From: Streptomyces sp. NBC_00433
GTDB lineage: Bacteria > Actinomycetota > Actinomycetes > Streptomycetales > Streptomycetaceae
DNA length: 64,000 bases
Assembly: GCA_036015235.1 (NCBI GenBank)
Contig: CP107926.1
Coordinates: 4,060,001-4,124,000, forward strand
Reading direction: 5' to 3'
Shown in pieces: positions 61,435-64,000 of this stretch; positions within the stretch are counted from its first letter, which is position 1, and each line of letters starts with the position of its first letter. The notes beneath the pieces are model-generated. The model was given only the letters and a program-made list of their open reading frames with translations, was not told where the DNA came from and did no database searches. A program made the translations under genes and the position numbers.

Positions 61435-61467
61435 CCCCGCACAGCCCGGCCGCCGGGCTGTGCGGGG
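61435..61467 (+). terminator. Terminator downstream of terD
   Basis: A 15-bp perfect stem: arms 61435-61449 (CCCCGCACAGCCCGG) and 61453-61467, closed by a CCG loop. It starts 23 bp after the terD stop. Confidence 0.82.
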
Positions 61468-61497
61468 GCACCGCCGGCGATCTGGCACGATCGCCGG

Positions 61498-61986
61498 GTG
61501 ATCGACCTCGGCTACGCCCTCTCCCGCCGCTTCCCCGACCCGCCGCAGACGGACTACCGCACGGCGGACGTACGGGCGCTGCGGCACGACCTCTTCTGCG
61601 GCGACGTCTACCTCGCCGAGGGCGAGCGGGAGCTGTCCACCGCGTGGGGCTGGGTGCCGGTGCTGGACTTCGCGTGGGCGCTGTGCGACATCGCCGAGCG
61701 GCTCGACCGTGACCCGGCGGGGAGCAGGGCGGCCCGGCCGCAACACGCCGAGTTCGACTTCACCGAATCCACCGACAGGCTGCGTTTCGTACGCCGCTTC
61801 GGCTTCGTGGACGTGACCGCCGACTGGCTCCCCGACGAGCCCCCGCTGCCGGTCCGGCACGCGGAACTGCGCAGGGAGGCACGGGACTTCCTGCACGACG
61901 TGGTCGCCGACCTCACCGACATGCACGAGGGCCTGGAGGGCAATCCGGCCCTGTGGGCGCTGCTCGCCCGATTCCCCCGGGTCTGA
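61498..61986 (+). CDS. Conserved hypothetical protein (acidic, tryptophan-rich)
   Basis: 162 residues from GTG 61498. Soluble, mixed alpha/beta, with a run of aromatic residues (STAWGWVPVLDFAWALCDIAERL) and FDFTESTDRLRFVRRFGFVDVTADW. This layout is typical of small streptomycete immunity/antitoxin-like or DUF proteins, but I recognise no named family. There is no ribosome site, so it could be leaderless. It lies between terD and the TerB-like gene. Confidence 0.65.
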   Translation: MIDLGYALSRRFPDPPQTDYRTADVRALRHDLFCGDVYLAEGERELSTAWGWVPVLDFAWALCDIAERLDRDPAGSRAARPQHAEFDFTESTDRLRFVRRFGFVDVTADWLPDEPPLPVRHAELRREARDFLHDVVADLTDMHEGLEGNPALWALLARFPRV

Positions 61987-62103
61987 CCCGGCCACCCGGC
62001 GGTCCGGGCGCCCCGTCCGGGGCGTTACGGTCGGCTCGGGAACTCCTTCACGCTCCCGACGAGTTCCCAGACCGTAACGACCGCCTGTGCGAGGAGACCC
62101 CCG

Positions 62104-62559
62104 ATGGCCCTGTGGGACCGCTTCAAAGAGTCCGCGAGCAATATGCAGACGCAGCTCAACGCCAAGAAGAACGACCTGAAGAGCGGTGCCTTCCGGGACG
62201 CCAGCATGGCGATGTGCGCGCTGGTGTCCGCCGCGGACGGCACCATCGACCCCGCGGAGCGGCAGCGGGTCGCGGCGCTGATCGGCACCAACGAGGTGCT
62301 GCAGAACTTCCCGGCCCTGGACCTCCAGCGCCGCTTCGAGGACTACCTGGGCAAGCTGACCGCCGACTTCGCCTTCGGCAAGGTGGCGATCCTGCAGGAG
62401 ATCGCCAAGGTGCAGAAGAAGCCGACCGAGGCGCGTGCGGTGATCCAGATCGGCATCGTCATCGGCGGCGCCGACGGCGACTTCGACAAGACCGAGCAGG
62501 CCGTGGTCCGCGAGGCGTGCTACGCGGTGGGGCTCAACCCGCAGGAGTTCGACCTCTGA
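62104..62559 (+). CDS. TerB family tellurite resistance protein
   Basis: 151 residues from ATG 62104 with GAGGAG upstream. All-helical TerB domain: FRDASMAMCALVSAADGTIDPAERQRVAALI and VIQIGIVIGGADGDFDKTEQAVVREACYAVGLNP, each with an acidic D-G-x-[IF]-D metal-binding loop. TerB proteins associate with TerC/TerD in the membrane-linked Ter system. It is about 700 bp downstream of terD with one gene and a terminator between. A hairpin follows. Confidence 0.9.
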   Translation: MALWDRFKESASNMQTQLNAKKNDLKSGAFRDASMAMCALVSAADGTIDPAERQRVAALIGTNEVLQNFPALDLQRRFEDYLGKLTADFAFGKVAILQEIAKVQKKPTEARAVIQIGIVIGGADGDFDKTEQAVVREACYAVGLNPQEFDL

Positions 62560-62605
62560 CACCCCGCCGGTCCGCCCGGCCGGCCGCCGCACCGGTGGAA
62601 GCGCT

Positions 62606-62633
62606 TGCCCGGGACGCACCCGCGTCCCGGGCA
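62606..62633 (+). terminator. Terminator downstream of the TerB-like gene
   Basis: A 12-bp perfect stem (62606-62617, TGCCCGGGACGC, with 62622-62633) over a 4-base loop, 47 bp past the TerB-like stop. The rest of 62560-62870 holds no gene; a TAATAC -10-like element lies at about 62756-62761. Confidence 0.75.
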
Positions 62634-62870
62634 TCGCCGTGTGCGGGGGCGGGCAGGCCGGCGCCCGCGCACGCTATGCCCCGAAATCGGCGCACGCTCC
62701 GTCACATGCCGGTCGCACGTTGCGGATACCCGGTACCGACGGCTCCGTTAGCGGGTAATACTTGCGTGACACTCTGTGGCAGGCACGGGAACACGGGGTT
62801 CGGGGAACCTGGGGCGTTCGGGGCGCCTCCGTATCCGAGTGGCCGCCGGATCACCTATGGAGGAAGGCAC

Positions 62871-63929
62871 ATGCTTCCGGGACCGAGTGAGGAGGCGTGC
62901 GCGGGGTCAGCGAGCACGTCGGGCGGAGTCAGCACCCAGCGGGACGAGGACGCGGCGCTCGCGCTGTACGAGATGCTGCGCACCAAGGGCGGTGTCCCGA
63001 GCGGCGACCTCTTCTCGGCCGTCAGCCCGGACGACGCGCACAGCGGCCGCGGCTTTCGCCGGCTGAGCGAGCTGGGCCTCGTCCAGGTGCGCGAGGGGGT
63101 CGCCGAGGCCGTCGACCCCGACGCCGCACTGGCCAGGGCCATGGACAACTACCAGGCCAACGCGGCGGAGCAGCTGCGCAGCGGGGTGCGGCTGCAGCGG
63201 GTGACCGAGGCACTGCTCTCGGTCTACCGGCCCGCGGTGCAGCGCGAGACCAGCGAGGTCGCGGTGGAGTTCATCACCGAGCAGCGCCGCAAGCAGCGCA
63301 CCCGGCTGGACCTGTCGGACGCGGCCCGCGAGACGTGCAGCTCGATGCACCCGGGGCCGATGCCGGCGATCGAGGTGCTTGAGGCCTCCCTCGAACACGA
63401 CCGGACGATCATGGCCCGCGGGGTGCGCAACCGGGCGATCTACCCGATGTCGTGCCTGCACTCCCCCAAATACGCCCGCTATCTGCACGATCTGGCGGAC
63501 TCCGGGGTGGAGCTGCGGCTCGTCGACCACGCGCCCTTCGACATGCTCACCTTCGACCGGGACGCCGCCGTGCTGGCCGCCGACCCCGACCACCCCACCG
63601 AGGCGGTCATCGTGATCCGCGGGGCCGCGCTGATGCGCTCCTTCCTCGCGGTCTACGAGGACTGCTGGCTGCGCGGCCTGACCCTGGCGCGGGCGTCAAG
63701 GACCAGCGCGGAGGACAGCGAGATCACCGCCCAGGAGCGGGTCATCATCCGGCTGATGGCCTCCGGCCTGAGCGACGACCAGATCGCCCGCAAGCTGGGG
63801 GTGCACCGGCGTACGGTCCAGCGGGCCATCGCCAAGCTGATGGAGCGGCTCAACGCGGCCAGCCGTTTCGAGGCCGGCCTGAAGCTGGCCAACGACGCCG
63901 AGTTCGCCAGGACCTTCGTGGTGCAGTGA
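62871..63929 (+). CDS. LuxR-type HTH regulator with TrmB-like N-terminal domains
   Basis: 352 residues from ATG 62871 with GGAGGA at 62859-62864. Residues 1-75 resemble a winged helix (ALALYEMLRTKGGVPSGDLF, GRGFRRLSELGLVQVREG). Residues 160-265 form a PLD/TrmB-like effector domain (RTIMARGVRNRAIYPMSCLHSPKYARYLHDLADSGVELRLVDHAPFDML). Residues 290-350 are a LuxR HTH (ITAQERVIIRLMASGLSDDQIARKLGVHRRTVQRAIAKLMERLNAASRFEAGLKLA). This architecture is a common streptomycete regulator class. The ligand is unknown. Confidence 0.86.
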   Translation: MLPGPSEEACAGSASTSGGVSTQRDEDAALALYEMLRTKGGVPSGDLFSAVSPDDAHSGRGFRRLSELGLVQVREGVAEAVDPDAALARAMDNYQANAAEQLRSGVRLQRVTEALLSVYRPAVQRETSEVAVEFITEQRRKQRTRLDLSDAARETCSSMHPGPMPAIEVLEASLEHDRTIMARGVRNRAIYPMSCLHSPKYARYLHDLADSGVELRLVDHAPFDMLTFDRDAAVLAADPDHPTEAVIVIRGAALMRSFLAVYEDCWLRGLTLARASRTSAEDSEITAQERVIIRLMASGLSDDQIARKLGVHRRTVQRAIAKLMERLNAASRFEAGLKLANDAEFARTFVVQ

Positions 63930-63960
63930 GCCCCGGCGGCGCGGCCTTCGCCGGCGCCGC

Positions 63961-64000
63961 TCAGCGGCCTCTGACGCGGTTGCGGCCGGTCGCCGGGAGG
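63961..64000 (-). CDS. C-terminal end of a gene, possibly a GGDEF-domain protein (partial)
   Basis: On the minus strand a frame open to the window edge ends LPATGRNRVRGR at TGA 63961-63963. Sequences of the type TGRNRV are common at the ends of GGDEF domains, so a diguanylate cyclase tail is possible, but 12 residues cannot settle it. It converges with the LuxR-like gene. Confidence 0.3.
   Translation of the reverse strand, partial: LPATGRNRVRGR

Overview
The window reads as chromosomal DNA from a Streptomycetaceae actinobacterium (Streptomyces or a close relative). It is very GC-rich, with strong third-position G/C bias in almost every gene. It carries many GTG starts, frequent 4-bp ATGA gene overlaps and several likely leaderless starts. 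It also has hallmark Streptomyces genes: the sigE-cseABC cell-envelope stress operon, lsr2 beside an SCO3374-type gene, a cdgB-type diguanylate cyclase, the radA-disA pair, an SSI-type protease inhibitor and Ter proteins. I saw no rRNA, tRNA, CRISPR, insertion sequence or prophage, so this looks like chromosomal core with small accessory inserts.

Layout. 1-4.2 kb: proC, an ABC-2 exporter pair and a divergent TetR-SDR pair, with two perfect inverted repeats between them. 4.3-10.3 kb: small membrane proteins, a fossil of a response-regulator gene, a Uma2-family protein, a tyrosine phosphatase-acetyltransferase fusion, an SSI-type inhibitor with an odd reactive site, a dispersed palindromic repeat and a PH-like membrane protein. 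10.4-15 kb: ilvD, a TetR regulator, a sugar phosphate isomerase-type protein and a Ppx/GppA phosphatase. 15-19.4 kb: a probable type VII polymorphic toxin with a nuclease-like C-terminus and a putative immunity gene, a cysteine-rich protein, and an XRE regulator divergent from a methionine aminopeptidase. 19.4-23.6 kb: a PaoABC-like molybdenum hydroxylase operon and an FDOR-type flavoprotein. 23.7-30.3 kb: a sigma-like/zinc-finger/BACON transmembrane fusion, radA, disA, a secreted anchor protein and mutY. 30.3-33.5 kb: sigE-cseA-cseB-cseC. 33.7-37 kb: an anti-sigma-type ATPase, an XRE-TPR regulator, a GNAT and a protein with an internal duplication.

37-43.2 kb: an MFS exporter and divergent TetR sharing a 23-bp-armed inverted repeat, an M23 peptidase with a structured leader, and clpC with ClgR-like sites upstream. 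43.6-52.2 kb: SCO3374-type gene, lsr2, GNAT, BlaI regulator, small proteins, and a cofactor operon (DUF2520 protein, panC, nadB, nadC, coaX) containing a 104-bp tandem duplication. 52.3-56.1 kb: a second dispersed repeat, a NarL-type two-component pair, ArsR and a quinone oxidoreductase. 56.1-64 kb: a threonine-aldolase-like enzyme, a third repeat copy, cdgB and a flavin reductase flanking a Crp-type site, an ArfB-like hydrolase, terD, a TerB-like protein and a LuxR-like regulator.

How the genes work together. The cofactor operon links pantothenate/CoA synthesis (PanC, CoaX) with NAD synthesis (NadB, NadC). sigE-cseABC senses cell-wall stress. disA makes c-di-AMP and cdgB makes c-di-GMP. Several divergent regulator-target pairs (TetR/ABC, TetR/MFS, XRE/Map, ArsR/oxidoreductase) have palindromes in the shared intergenic DNA, which suggests local autoregulated circuits.
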